Assembly: GCA_019090795.1 (NCBI GenBank)
Contig: JAHRVG010000049.1
Coordinates: 1-58,515 of the forward strand
Source: Paracoccaceae bacterium
GTDB lineage: Bacteria; Pseudomonadota; Alphaproteobacteria; Rhodobacterales; Rhodobacteraceae
Length of the DNA: 58,515 nucleotides
Direction: 5' to 3'
How positions within the stretch are numbered: position 1 is the first letter of the stretch; the number at the start of each line of letters is the position of its first letter. Below the pieces are notes generated by a model. That model did no database searches, was not told the DNA's origin, and was given only the letters and a program-made list of their open reading frames with translations. Made by a program: the position numbers and the translations under genes. Of the stretch, positions 1 to 8,315 are shown piece after piece.

Positions 1-929
1 AAGAGGTGTTGGCCTATGATCATCTGGTATTGGCTACCGGTTCTGATCCGCGTCATTTGCCTGCCGCGATTGGTGGCGCACTGGAGGGGGTCTATGTTGT
101 GCGCAACCTGCAGGACGTTGACGCAATGGCACCGGAATTTGTTGGCGGTAAGCGCGTTTTGATTATCGGTGGGGGTTATATCGGGCTGGAAGCGGCGGCA
201 GTGGCGGCCTCGAAGGGGTTGCAAGTAACGTTGGTGGAAATGGCCGAGCGGATTTTGCAGCGGGTGGCTTGCCCGCAGACCTCGGATTTTTTCCGCGAAT
301 TGCACCGCGCACATGGAGTGGAAATCCTGGAAGGCGTTGGCCTGAAAGAGCTAACAGGAGAGGATCGCGTGAATGGCGCGATTCTGAGTGATGGTACCGA
401 GCTGGCAGTTGATTTTGCAATTGTTGGCGTGGGAGTTACCCCGGCTGCAACCTTGGCCGAAATGGCTGGCGTAGCACTGGATAACGGCATTGCAACCGAT
501 GCTTTTGGCAGGACATCTGTTGACAGAATTTGGGCGGCAGGCGATTGCGCCTCTTTCCCTTATCGCGGCGGGCGTATCCGGTTGGAGAGCGTTCCCAATG
601 CGATTGAACAGGCTGAAATAATCGCGCTGAACATTCTGGGAGAAAGCAAGGAATATATCGCCAAACCGTGGTTCTGGTCGGATCAGTATGACGTGAAATT
701 GCAAATTGCCGGGCTGAATACCGGCTATGATGATGTGATCGCCCGCAAAGGCGACAAGGAGGGGTCTGTGTCTTTTTGGTACTTCAAAGGCGATGAATTG
801 CTGGCGGTGGATGCGGCCAATGACCCGCGCAGTTACATGATCGGCAAACGCTTAATCGAAGCTAGAAAATCGCCAACCAAAGCGGCTATCTCTGATCCGG
901 CAACTGACATGAAATCCCTGCTGCGATGA
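1..929 (+). CDS. FAD/NAD-dependent ferredoxin reductase, 5' end cut by window
   Basis: This is the C-terminal three quarters or so of a two-dinucleotide-binding reductase of the putidaredoxin/rhodocoxin/rubredoxin reductase type. Such enzymes pass electrons from NAD(P)H through FAD to a small ferredoxin or rubredoxin. The reading frame is open to the window edge and enters inside the first FAD domain (YDHLVLATGSDPR), so the gene starts upstream. Visible parts are the NAD-binding loop IIGGGYIGLEAA, the second FAD motif IWAAGDCAS and the C-terminal reductase domain (FWSDQYDVKLQIAG). The stop overlaps the rsmD start (ATGA), so the two are probably co-transcribed. AlkB, which needs such a reductase, lies 1.5 kb downstream on the other strand, but pairing them is inference. 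Confidence 0.88.
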   Translation, partial: EVLAYDHLVLATGSDPRHLPAAIGGALEGVYVVRNLQDVDAMAPEFVGGKRVLIIGGGYIGLEAAAVAASKGLQVTLVEMAERILQRVACPQTSDFFRELHRAHGVEILEGVGLKELTGEDRVNGAILSDGTELAVDFAIVGVGVTPAATLAEMAGVALDNGIATDAFGRTSVDRIWAAGDCASFPYRGGRIRLESVPNAIEQAEIIALNILGESKEYIAKPWFWSDQYDVKLQIAGLNTGYDDVIARKGDKEGSVSFWYFKGDELLAVDAANDPRSYMIGKRLIEARKSPTKAAISDPATDMKSLLR

Positions 930-1489
930 GGATCATTTCCGGCCGCTTTAAAGGCACAGCTTTGGCATCGTTAGGCAAGGGCGACACCAGCGCCCACTTG
1001 CGCCCCACCACAGATCGGGTGCGCGAGAGTATTTTTAACCTGCTGGTAAACGGCGGTTATGGCGACCCGATCACAGGTGCGCGGGTGCTGGACCTGTTCG
1101 CGGGAACCGGCGCATTGGGGTTCGAGGCACTATCGCGCGGCGCTGCCTTTGGCCTGTTTGTCGATGACGGCGCAAAGTCACGCGCTCTGGTGCGCCAAAA
1201 CATCGACATTCTACGCCTGATTGGTACAACCAAGCTGTTTCGCCGTGATGCAACACAGCTGGGCGAGGCGAAAAACGGCGTGTTTGATCTGCTGTTTTTG
1301 GATCCGCCTTATGGCAAAGGCTTAGGAGAGAAGGCACTGGTTTCAGCGCTAATAGGCGGTTGGCTGGCGGAAAATGCTTTGATTGTCTGGGAAGAGAACG
1401 CCGAGCAGACCGCACCGGATGGCTTTAACATGCTGGATTCGCGGCGTTATGGCGATACCTGGGTGCATATTCTGGAGCAACGTATCTAG
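926..1489 (+). CDS. rsmD: 16S rRNA (guanine966-N2)-methyltransferase RsmD
   Basis: A 187-residue class I SAM-dependent methyltransferase that modifies G966 of 16S rRNA during 30S assembly. The N-terminus MRIISGRFKG and LRPTTDRVRESIFN (about 26-39) are family hallmarks. The SAM-binding motif VLDLFAGTGALGFEALSRG lies at about 54-72, and the catalytic DPPY tetrad at 126-129 matches the usual (N/D)PPY of N-methyltransferases. Length is normal for RsmD. The start codon overlaps the stop of the upstream reductase by 4 bp, so translation is probably coupled. No gene follows for about 130 bp. Confidence 0.95.
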   Translation: MRIISGRFKGTALASLGKGDTSAHLRPTTDRVRESIFNLLVNGGYGDPITGARVLDLFAGTGALGFEALSRGAAFGLFVDDGAKSRALVRQNIDILRLIGTTKLFRRDATQLGEAKNGVFDLLFLDPPYGKGLGEKALVSALIGGWLAENALIVWEENAEQTAPDGFNMLDSRRYGDTWVHILEQRI

Positions 1490-1620
1490 CCCAACTTTCA
1501 ATCCTAGGATGTTTTTAGTTGACAAAATCACTGATGGGCGTTGCCCGAACCAGCACTTTGACACAGCGGCTCTGGACCTAAACAAGGCACTCCTGCTAGG
1601 CTAGCCGCAGGGGTGATTTT

Positions 1621-2439
1621 ATGGCGGGTTTACAGTCGGCACTTTCAAGCTACTGGCGTGGCAATGCCCCGTTCAGTGTCGTACTGGTAACGCTGTTGGT
1701 TGCTGGAATTGCCACTGATTTCTTGCCGACTCAAGAAAGCCATCTGGCGCGGTATAGCCAATCTGCCGGGTTAATCCTGATCACCGTTTGGCTGACAATT
1801 GGTGCCATTCGCACGGTAAACCGGATCGTTCTGGATAGCCCCGGAGCGGTTTCGATTTGGGCATTGTATAGTGCGGTTCTAATGTTGCTAGTGCTGACAG
1901 CCCTTCAGGTTGCAAGTCTGTTCTTGCCTGCCTCAGAGGTGGTCACACCGGATGCCGACAAGCCGCCGAAAGTCACGCATACGGGCGATGACGTCTTTAT
2001 CAAAGGCCGCATTGATTACCGAATTCTAACCGAATTACGCCCATTTTTGGCCAACGATCCACCTGCCAAAGTGATCTGGCTGCAAAGCACCGGAGGGAAT
2101 GTAATTGCCGGGCGTTCAATCGGGTTGGCGATTGAGCAGTCGGGGCTAGACACAAAAGTTGACGGTCACTGCTATTCTGCCTGCACACTGGCGTTTGCCG
2201 GTGGCCGCAACCGAATCCTGCCACAGGGCGCTACAATGGGGTTTCACGGCTATCGTTTTGACAGTGTGTTGCGGGTGCAGACCGTCAGCAGCGCAGAAAT
2301 CCAGGCTAAGGATCGGGTGTTTCTGGCGCGGCGCGGCGTTGCCGCCGGGTTTCTGGACCGGATCTACAAGATCAGGCCGGAGGACATCTGGATTCCTACC
2401 CGCATCGAATTGCAGCAAGCGGGGGTAATCACGCAATAG
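1621..2439 (+). CDS. Membrane protein with ClpP/crotonase-like domain (COG3904-like)
   Basis: A 272-residue protein with about three hydrophobic segments in the first 105 residues, followed by a soluble domain resembling the ClpP/SppA/crotonase fold. In that domain VIWLQSTGGNVIAGRSIG resembles the oxyanion-hole strand of ClpP-class proteases, CYSACTLAFAGG places a Ser at residue 186 where ClpP has its nucleophile, and ATMGFHGYRF places a His at 209. I recognise the pattern of the COG3904 group (predicted periplasmic or membrane proteins), whose function is not established. A strong ribosome-binding site (AGGGGTGA) precedes the ATG. The gene converges on alkB, and the two stop codons abut. Peptidase activity is only an inference. 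Confidence 0.75.
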   Translation: MAGLQSALSSYWRGNAPFSVVLVTLLVAGIATDFLPTQESHLARYSQSAGLILITVWLTIGAIRTVNRIVLDSPGAVSIWALYSAVLMLLVLTALQVASLFLPASEVVTPDADKPPKVTHTGDDVFIKGRIDYRILTELRPFLANDPPAKVIWLQSTGGNVIAGRSIGLAIEQSGLDTKVDGHCYSACTLAFAGGRNRILPQGATMGFHGYRFDSVLRVQTVSSAEIQAKDRVFLARRGVAAGFLDRIYKIRPEDIWIPTRIELQQAGVITQ

Positions 2440-3570
2440 CTATTTCGGTGGCGGATTGAGCGCCTTGTTATAGGGGTGCCAATCCTCAATATCCGGATAA
2501 TATTTGCGCCGCCAATCCCGCACTTTGGGGTTCATATAGCGTTTCCACAGCGGGGGTGCTGCGGCCAGCATGGTCATGATCGGATATCCAAAGGGCAGTT
2601 GGGGGGCCTCGTCCTCATCATAGGTTTGCAGCAAGGGAAAACGGCGGCCCGGTTTATAGTGGTGGTCAGAATGGCGTTGCAGGTTGAGCAGGAAATAATT
2701 GGTCACCCGATGTGAGGCATTCCATGAATGGCGCGGCAAAACGTGTTCGTATTTACCCTCTCCCAAATAGCGGCGGGTTAATCCGTAGTGCTCCACATAG
2801 TTCACGATCTCGAGCTGCCAAACCGCCACTGCGGCCTGCACCAAAAACAACCCGACACCGACCCAACCACCAATCACAAAGGCCAATGTTAGCCAGCCGA
2901 ATTGCCAGATGGCGTATTTCCAAAACGGGTTGCTTTGGTGCCACCAAGGCAGGTTTTTGCGCTCCAGCATTTCACGCTCGGCCCTAAAAGACGATTTCAG
3001 GCACCCAATCAAAACGCGGGGAAAGAACCGGTGAAACCCCTCATTATAGCGCGCCGTCACCGGATCACGCGGGGTGCCGACATGGCGGTGATGCACCAGC
3101 AGGTGCTCAGAGCGAAAATGCCCATAAAGCACCATAGTCATCAGGCCATCGCCCAAAAACCGTTCCCACTTGGGCTGCTGGTGCATCAATTCATGGGCAT
3201 AAACGATACCGATAGATCCCGACGCAATGCCAAGGGTCATCATGAAAATAATGGTTTCGGATGTGTCGAGCCGGTCTGTCCAACTGACATAGGCAAGGCT
3301 GCCGAAAACCAGACAGGTCTGGATTGGCAGCCACATTATTGTAATCAAACGATACCAGAACAGATCGGCAGGCGCATCTGGATCGGGGTTTTCAGTATTC
3401 CGCCCCGCAGCAAAATCCAGCAGCGTTGTTATGTACCAGACAAAAACTGGCGTCAGAGCCAGCCACCAACCGCCCTTCCAGCCTGCAAAGGCAATAATCG
3501 GAATAAACGCCAATGACATCCAGAACGGCAATGCCGCCATGAAATTGGTGCGAAGAGGTTGTTGGGCCAT
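2440..3570 (-). CDS. alkB: Alkane 1-monooxygenase (AlkB family)
   Basis: A 376-residue integral-membrane di-iron hydroxylase that oxidises terminal carbons of alkanes (or similar alkyl chains) using O2 and electrons delivered by rubredoxin. Several transmembrane segments alternate with the three histidine clusters: HELMH (126-130), HLLVHH (156-161) and LQRHSDHH (297-304). The AlkB hallmark NYVEHYGL is at 257-264. Length is slightly short of the roughly 400 residues of classic AlkB and lacks a fused rubredoxin; no rubredoxin gene is visible in the window. Start: ATG with GAGG five bases upstream. The LQRHSDHH box, not a fatty-acid desaturase box, is the reason for choosing AlkB over desaturases or xylene monooxygenase. 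Confidence 0.9.
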   Translation of the reverse strand: MAQQPLRTNFMAALPFWMSLAFIPIIAFAGWKGGWWLALTPVFVWYITTLLDFAAGRNTENPDPDAPADLFWYRLITIMWLPIQTCLVFGSLAYVSWTDRLDTSETIIFMMTLGIASGSIGIVYAHELMHQQPKWERFLGDGLMTMVLYGHFRSEHLLVHHRHVGTPRDPVTARYNEGFHRFFPRVLIGCLKSSFRAEREMLERKNLPWWHQSNPFWKYAIWQFGWLTLAFVIGGWVGVGLFLVQAAVAVWQLEIVNYVEHYGLTRRYLGEGKYEHVLPRHSWNASHRVTNYFLLNLQRHSDHHYKPGRRFPLLQTYDEDEAPQLPFGYPIMTMLAAAPPLWKRYMNPKVRDWRRKYYPDIEDWHPYNKALNPPPK

Positions 3571-3650
3571 GATTGCCTCGTGTTTTTACGCAGTTTGTCA
3601 CGAAGGAGCTGTTCAAACAACTGTGTCATTTTCCTCAAAGCGTGTTGTTT

Positions 3651-4700
3651 CTATTGTGCCAAATCCCAAACCTTGCGCATCACTGTCGGCAAATCAGAAG
3701 GGTTGAATTCACCCGCCGGTACAAAATGACCTGTCGCGGGCTTGTGATCTTGCAGCGCGCTTCCTTTCATCACCCTCAGTCGCAGATGAAAATGGGTAAA
3801 GGTGTGGCGCACTTCTTCTGGCATTTCCTGCCATTCCACCCCCTGTGGTTCCTGATGTTGCGGCAACACCTCGGCCCAATCGCTGCCCTGCCAACCCAAC
3901 ATGCCCCCGAGCAACCCCTTGTCGGGTCGCCGTTCCAGAAGAACCGCGCCGTCCGCACGGATCAACACATAGGCGATGCCCAGACGTGTGGGTTTCCTTA
4001 GCTTGGGCAGCTTACGCGGGAACTCTGCCGCATCCCCAGCTTGTCGCGCGACACAGCTAATCTGCCAAGGGCAAATCCCGCAAGAGGGGGAACGGGGCGT
4101 GCAAACCGTTGCCCCCAAATCCATCACTGCCTGCGCGTAATCCCCGCAGCGCTTGGGCGGGGTAATGTGTTTGGCAAACTCGCGCAGGGTTTCTTTGGAT
4201 GTAGGCAGCGGTTCCCCAACACGGTGTAGCCGCGCTATCACCCGCTCTACATTCCCATCAAGAACCGTCGCCGGATGATCAAAGGCAATCGCGCGGATCG
4301 CAGCGGCGGTATAGGGGCCGATTCCCGGCAGTTTCAGCAATTCTGCCTCGGCTTCCGGAAACTGGCCCCGCCAATCCCGCGTCACTACCCGCGCGCATTT
4401 CAGCAGATTTCGGGCGCGTGCGTAATAGCCCAGACCGGCCCATGCTGCCATTACATCTGCATCCTTTGCTGCTGCCAGATCGCCAACACTGGGCCAGCGC
4501 TCTACGAACTTCAGAAAGTAACTTTTCACTGTCACAACAGTTGTTTGCTGCAACATCACTTCGGACAACCAGACGTGATAGGGATCTGGCACCACCCCCG
4601 CCAAACGCTGCGCAGGGGGCACACGCCAAGGCATCTCACGGGCATTCACATCATACCAAGCCAGCAATTTCGCCGCGCGTGTTTCAAACCCGTCACACAA
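3651..4700 (-). CDS. mutY: A/G-specific adenine DNA glycosylase MutY
   Basis: A 349-residue base-excision repair enzyme that removes adenine mispaired with 8-oxoguanine. It shows the catalytic Glu47 in LSEVMLQQT, the helix-hairpin-helix LPGIGPYTAAAIRAIAF, the catalytic Asp in VLDGNVERV, and a [4Fe-4S] loop with canonical C-x6-C-x2-C-x5-C spacing (CTPRSPSCGICPWQISC). The C-terminal third resembles the NUDIX-like 8-oxoG recognition domain. The start used is TTG at 4700; no ATG or GTG lies suitably close, and residues before the conserved MPWR are then of normal length. It is divergent from dciA, with 82 bp between them, a common pairing in Rhodobacterales. Confidence 0.93.
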   Translation of the reverse strand: MCDGFETRAAKLLAWYDVNAREMPWRVPPAQRLAGVVPDPYHVWLSEVMLQQTTVVTVKSYFLKFVERWPSVGDLAAAKDADVMAAWAGLGYYARARNLLKCARVVTRDWRGQFPEAEAELLKLPGIGPYTAAAIRAIAFDHPATVLDGNVERVIARLHRVGEPLPTSKETLREFAKHITPPKRCGDYAQAVMDLGATVCTPRSPSCGICPWQISCVARQAGDAAEFPRKLPKLRKPTRLGIAYVLIRADGAVLLERRPDKGLLGGMLGWQGSDWAEVLPQHQEPQGVEWQEMPEEVRHTFTHFHLRLRVMKGSALQDHKPATGHFVPAGEFNPSDLPTVMRKVWDLAQ

Positions 4701-4782
4701 GATTTATCACCCTTAACCCGTTATCTGCTGGCATCCGTCGCCTTCAGCGCTAAAATACCCTAACTTTAACCTTTGGATAGCC

Positions 4783-5322
4783 ATGGCCCGCGCATTTACA
4801 GCCAAAAACAACGCAAAACCAGCCTCCAAACGGGGACGGAGGGGATTCTTGCAAACCGGGGGCATTCTGAACGCCCAGATTCGCAAAGCATCCGAGAAGC
4901 GCGGCTTTGCCGAAACGCGGCTGTTGACCCATTGGGCGGAAATTGCGGGCGAGGCTGTGGCGCGAATCGCACGACCTGTAAAGGTAAACTACAATCGCCA
5001 AGGCATTGGCGCGTCTTTAACCCTGCTGTGCACCGGTGCCAATGCACCAATGCTGCAGATGCAACTGCCCCAGATCATTGCGCGCGTGAATGGCTGTTAC
5101 GGTTATTCTGCCATCAGCCGGATTCATATTACCCAGACAGCACCTACAGGTTTTTCCGAACATGGCGCCAGTTTCACTCCGGTACCGCAAGAACCCCAAA
5201 TCAGCCCGCAGGACCGTGCCAAACTGGACACCCATGTTGCTGATGTTGCAGATGAGGGCCTCAGGCAGGCTCTTGCCAATCTAGGCGAAAAGATACTGAC
5301 AAAACCAAAGAACCAACAGTGA
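4783..5322 (+). CDS. DUF721/DciA family protein
   Basis: A 179-residue DUF721 protein. The family includes DciA, which helps load the replicative helicase DnaB in bacteria lacking DnaC. The conserved core LLTHWAEIAGEAVARIARP and the following beta-rich segment (LTLLCTGANAPMLQMQLP) are seen at about 47-95. The basic N-terminus and the low-complexity C-terminal half fit family members. It begins a two-gene unit with the DsbA-like gene 7 bp downstream and is divergent from mutY. Assignment to the family is secure; the helicase-loader role is carried over from characterised relatives. Confidence 0.85.
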   Translation: MARAFTAKNNAKPASKRGRRGFLQTGGILNAQIRKASEKRGFAETRLLTHWAEIAGEAVARIARPVKVNYNRQGIGASLTLLCTGANAPMLQMQLPQIIARVNGCYGYSAISRIHITQTAPTGFSEHGASFTPVPQEPQISPQDRAKLDTHVADVADEGLRQALANLGEKILTKPKNQQ

Positions 5323-5329
5323 GGCCAAA

Positions 5330-5956
5330 ATGAACTATACCCGCAGAACCGCGATGAAAACCATCGCTGCCGGAGCCGCAACCCTGCTTGCTTTCCCCCA
5401 AACCGTCTTTGCGCAGGATGACGCATCCAAAGTGATCGAAATGACACTCGGAGCAGAGGACGCACCGATCACCATGATCGAATACGCCTCGTTCACTTGT
5501 CCCCATTGCGCCAATTTTCACACCGATGTTATGGGCGACCTGAAGGCAGACTACATCGACACCGGCAAAGTAAAATTCATTTACCGAGAAGTGTATTTTG
5601 ACCGCTTTGGGCTTTGGGCCGGTTTGCTGGCACGTTGTGGTGGAGAAGCAAAATACTTTGGCTTTATCGATCTGCTGTATTCCCGCCAGCGCGAATGGAT
5701 GGCAGGTGGAGCAGAACCTGCAACAATCATCGCAAATATGAAAAAGCTGGGAAAGATTGCCGGGTTGGGCGACGAAACCATGGATGCCTGTTTGCAGGAT
5801 CAGGAAAAAGCGCAGGCTATGGTTGCCGAATTCCAGAAGAATGCCACAGCGGATGAAATCAACGCCACCCCGACATTTATGATTGATGGCGAGCAGTATT
5901 CAAATATGGCCTACAGCGAACTGAAAGAACTGCTGGATTCCAAACTGGGCAGTTAG
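5330..5956 (+). CDS. DsbA-family periplasmic thiol:disulfide oxidoreductase
   Basis: A 208-residue exported thioredoxin-fold protein. The N-terminus has a twin-arginine-like run (YTRRTAMK) and a hydrophobic stretch ending near AFAQ-type cleavage (TVFAQD, about 26-30). The active site is CPHC at 57-60 in FTCPHCANFH, followed by a helical insertion and the cis-Pro loop INATPTFMIDG. This matches the DsbA/BdbD-like proteins paired with DUF721 genes in Rhodobacterales. A role in oxidative folding of envelope proteins is likely, although some members act as isomerases or reductases. The ribosome-binding site GAGG precedes the ATG. Its stop overlaps, tail to tail by 4 bp, the stop of the metallo-hydrolase gene. 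Confidence 0.9.
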   Translation: MNYTRRTAMKTIAAGAATLLAFPQTVFAQDDASKVIEMTLGAEDAPITMIEYASFTCPHCANFHTDVMGDLKADYIDTGKVKFIYREVYFDRFGLWAGLLARCGGEAKYFGFIDLLYSRQREWMAGGAEPATIIANMKKLGKIAGLGDETMDACLQDQEKAQAMVAEFQKNATADEINATPTFMIDGEQYSNMAYSELKELLDSKLGS

Positions 5957-6933
5957 CCAGCGTCCTGCCAGCGCCAAAGCGCCGGAATAAAACGATAGTC
6001 TGCACCATTGCGCACCACATGGCCAACGCCGGGGAACGGGAAATGATAGCCCAGAACCGCCATGCCATCGGTTGCCGCCATATCAAGCAGACGCATACGG
6101 GTGGTGACGGTTTTGTCACCATCCATATCAAATCCATTGACCCATGTGGGTTTCTCGAAACTCATATACGCGTGGGTCATCGCGTCGCCTAAAACGATCA
6201 GTGACTGTCCTTCGCTTTCCACAATCAGGCTCATGTGCCCGAGCGTGTGGCCCGGTGTATCAATCAACCGGATGCCGCTGGCAATTTCATACCCGTCCTT
6301 GGCGATGCTCCATTCCAACCCTTCGGCAGTTAGCGAGTTAACCGCACCCACGACAAATTGCTGCATGGCTTGGGCAACTGTGTTGGCCAGATCATCCTGC
6401 ATCCACCAATCATATTCGGACCCGCCAATGATATATTCCGCTTCCGGAAAAATAGGCTCGTCGAAATCATCACGAATGCCCCAGATGTGATCCGGGTGCG
6501 CGTGGGTGATAAACACATGTGTAATATCCTCGGGTGCAAACCCTGCGGTCTCGAGGTTATTCATCAAGCGGCCCGCCGAAGATTGGAAACGGTCGCCAGA
6601 ACCCACATCAACCAGCAGTTTCATCTCGTCCAGCTCAATTAGAATGTGATTGGTATGGGAATAGTTTTCCGTCTCCGACAACGCGTGGGCTTTTAGGAAT
6701 GCTTGCACTTCCTCGCGCGGGGCGTTCACCCCCAAGCCCGAAGTCGCCAGATTCAGATTGCCATCCGACAATACAGTAACCTGCGCCTGACCCACCCGAA
6801 ACCGATGAAACGCCGCACTTTGCGGGACACTTGGTGCCAGAATGCTGGCCGAGCCAATGGCGGGCAATGCCAACAACGGGGCCACAAGAGCAGTTTCCAA
6901 CAGGTGGCGGCGGGTTGGTTTGAACAGGGTCAT
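5953..6933 (-). CDS. Tat-exported MBL-fold metallo-hydrolase
   Basis: A 326-residue metallo-beta-lactamase-fold enzyme. The N-terminus has a twin-arginine signal (PTRRHLLETALVAPLLALPA), so it is probably folded in the cytoplasm and exported. The zinc signature HAHPDH is at 144-149 (THAHPDHIWG). Further metal ligands fit the later His in DTPGHTLGHMSL and the Asp in IVLGDAMTHAY. It resembles the quorum-quenching or generic hydrolase branch rather than true beta-lactamases or glyoxalase II; substrate unknown. It stands alone on this strand, with 144 bp to the glycosyltransferase operon end. Confidence 0.85.
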   Translation of the reverse strand: MTLFKPTRRHLLETALVAPLLALPAIGSASILAPSVPQSAAFHRFRVGQAQVTVLSDGNLNLATSGLGVNAPREEVQAFLKAHALSETENYSHTNHILIELDEMKLLVDVGSGDRFQSSAGRLMNNLETAGFAPEDITHVFITHAHPDHIWGIRDDFDEPIFPEAEYIIGGSEYDWWMQDDLANTVAQAMQQFVVGAVNSLTAEGLEWSIAKDGYEIASGIRLIDTPGHTLGHMSLIVESEGQSLIVLGDAMTHAYMSFEKPTWVNGFDMDGDKTVTTRMRLLDMAATDGMAVLGYHFPFPGVGHVVRNGADYRFIPALWRWQDAG

Positions 6934-7004
6934 GGGCGTTTCCGATTGCTTGTTACATTCGCAAATTTACATATATTCCATCTTAAAGCAAACCCTCCCG
7001 CCCC

Positions 7005-7026
7005 TTCGCCGATTTCTGGCGAAATC
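7005..7026 (-). terminator. Pair of overlapping hairpins after the glycosyltransferase operon
   Basis: Two mutually exclusive 6-bp stems share bases here: TTCGCC with GGCGAA (7005-7010 with 7018-7023) and GATTTC with GAAATC (7011-7016 with 7021-7026). The site lies about 50 bp beyond the stop of the last operon gene on the minus strand. No run of U follows, so an intrinsic terminator is only a weak guess. It could also be a chance structure. Confidence 0.25.
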
Positions 7027-7077
7027 TAAAAGCGTTGGGCGTGGCCTCGCTTCGCTCGGAGGAATACCCAGCTGTCC

Positions 7078-7554
7078 TTATGCCTGATAAAAATAATAAC
7101 GATCCGGCGCGATATGAGCAGGGCCTTGAAGCGCCTTAAATTCAACCAGCGGCTGGCCGGAAACAATGATCCCGCCCTTGACCATGACCTTGGCAATGAG
7201 GGGGCTGAAACGGGCGGCTTCTGCGACGTCCTTCTCCTTTACACCAAATCCGAAATCATAGTGTGACAAGGCGACTTCCACGCCCAAACCGGCAAGTTTT
7301 GCCAAGCTCTCTTCTGCCTCGCCTTGCAGAAAATCCTGCTCCGGCGGCACGCAACTATGGTGGCATTGCAATATCCGGTCCATCACCCAGATACGGCGGT
7401 CCGGCATGATTTCCCGCATGTGGTCATAGGTGCGCCCATTGCCCAGCCCCATATCGAGCGCATCCCCTGGGAGCTGCGCAACCTTTTCCGCCGCCCAGTT
7501 CAACCCGTCCCGTTGGGCCGTAAAACGGCGCAACATACTGTCTAATCTGCTCAT
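7078..7554 (-). CDS. Class I SAM-dependent methyltransferase, last gene of glycan operon
   Basis: A 158-residue small methyltransferase-like protein. The fold's motif I appears as ALDMGLGNGRTYDHMRE, followed by an acidic end of strand two (RIWVMDR). The protein is short, lacking the C-terminal elaborations of most enzymes of this class. The start chosen is the ATG at 7554, whose ATGA overlaps the stop of the upstream deacetylase-like gene; an 11-residue extension upstream would lie wholly inside that gene. As the last gene of a coupled operon with four glycosyltransferases, it may methylate a sugar or terminate chain growth, but that is inference; a small metabolite substrate is equally possible. 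Confidence 0.72.
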   Translation of the reverse strand: MSRLDSMLRRFTAQRDGLNWAAEKVAQLPGDALDMGLGNGRTYDHMREIMPDRRIWVMDRILQCHHSCVPPEQDFLQGEAEESLAKLAGLGVEVALSHYDFGFGVKEKDVAEAARFSPLIAKVMVKGGIIVSGQPLVEFKALQGPAHIAPDRYYFYQA

Positions 7555-8315
7555 GTTATTGATCCTTTCAGGGTGTGGGCATTCCACAAAGAGACGGGAC
7601 CAGCCAGCATGGTTTCAAGAAACCCAACCGAGAAATCCCAAATCGCTGCATCATGCACCAAATGGTGCGTAAGAAAACCGAGGGGTTCACTATTATCCTG
7701 CGACCCTTTCCGGCGGTTTATCAAGAGTTCAACGGTTTGGGCAATCAGCATATCAGCGGAATGGGCCGAGCGGGTGCCATGCCAGTCTATCGGGTCGATA
7801 TGCGTGTTGATCTGCGCCAGCCCCGCACAAGCTTCTGGTCTCTGACGTGGGGTGAATGTTGATATGGCCAAAAAACCAGCATCAGCCAGAATCGGTAGAT
7901 GGATAGGTGCAAAACGGTTCCAAGGCGGCACAAACACAGGTGCAATATTCGGACCAAACAGTTTTTGCATTTTAACTGCACCATTCGAGATATCATCCTG
8001 AACTGCCTTTTGTGCCCTGTTCGCCCCGAATTCGCATTTCTTTTCACCTTCGGGCGCATGGTTCTGATGCAAAAACCCGTGAACAACCGGAACGGCCAAC
8101 GGAGTATCCGCCAGCCGTTCCGCAAGCTCCTGCGTTGCCCGACGGGGAATCACTGCCAAATGAACCGGCAGACCGTTTTCGCCAACTAATTCGAGCAACT
8201 GATCCAGCTGCCTGCTTGGCGCTATCGCATCGTCATCCCGCCACCAAAATGGCAGTTGCAACCCCTCACCCCGCCAGATCTCCAATTCTGTCTTGAGCGG
8301 TTTCCAGTCAGTCAA
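7551..8315 (-). CDS. Polysaccharide-deacetylase-like protein
   Basis: A 254-residue protein of the NodB/CE4 barrel type. Recognisable pieces are FWWRDDDAIAPS (in the place of the FDDG metal/base motif), a His-rich HGFLHQNHAP (in place of H-x3-H) and VPPWNRFAP. The departures from the consensus suggest either a divergent subfamily or altered chemistry. Two TTG starts are possible; 8315 is preferred because GGAGAG lies five bases upstream and the overlap with the preceding gene is then 8 bp. The alternative at 8342 adds nine residues. Next gene starts by ATGA overlap. It probably removes an acyl group from the glycan made by this operon (inference). Confidence 0.72.
   Translation of the reverse strand: MTDWKPLKTELEIWRGEGLQLPFWWRDDDAIAPSRQLDQLLELVGENGLPVHLAVIPRRATQELAERLADTPLAVPVVHGFLHQNHAPEGEKKCEFGANRAQKAVQDDISNGAVKMQKLFGPNIAPVFVPPWNRFAPIHLPILADAGFLAISTFTPRQRPEACAGLAQINTHIDPIDWHGTRSAHSADMLIAQTVELLINRRKGSQDNSEPLGFLTHHLVHDAAIWDFSVGFLETMLAGPVSLWNAHTLKGSIT

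Noticed and set aside
2902-3516. 204-codon plus-strand frame within alkB
   Set aside because: Shadow of alkB, whose histidine boxes define the real frame.
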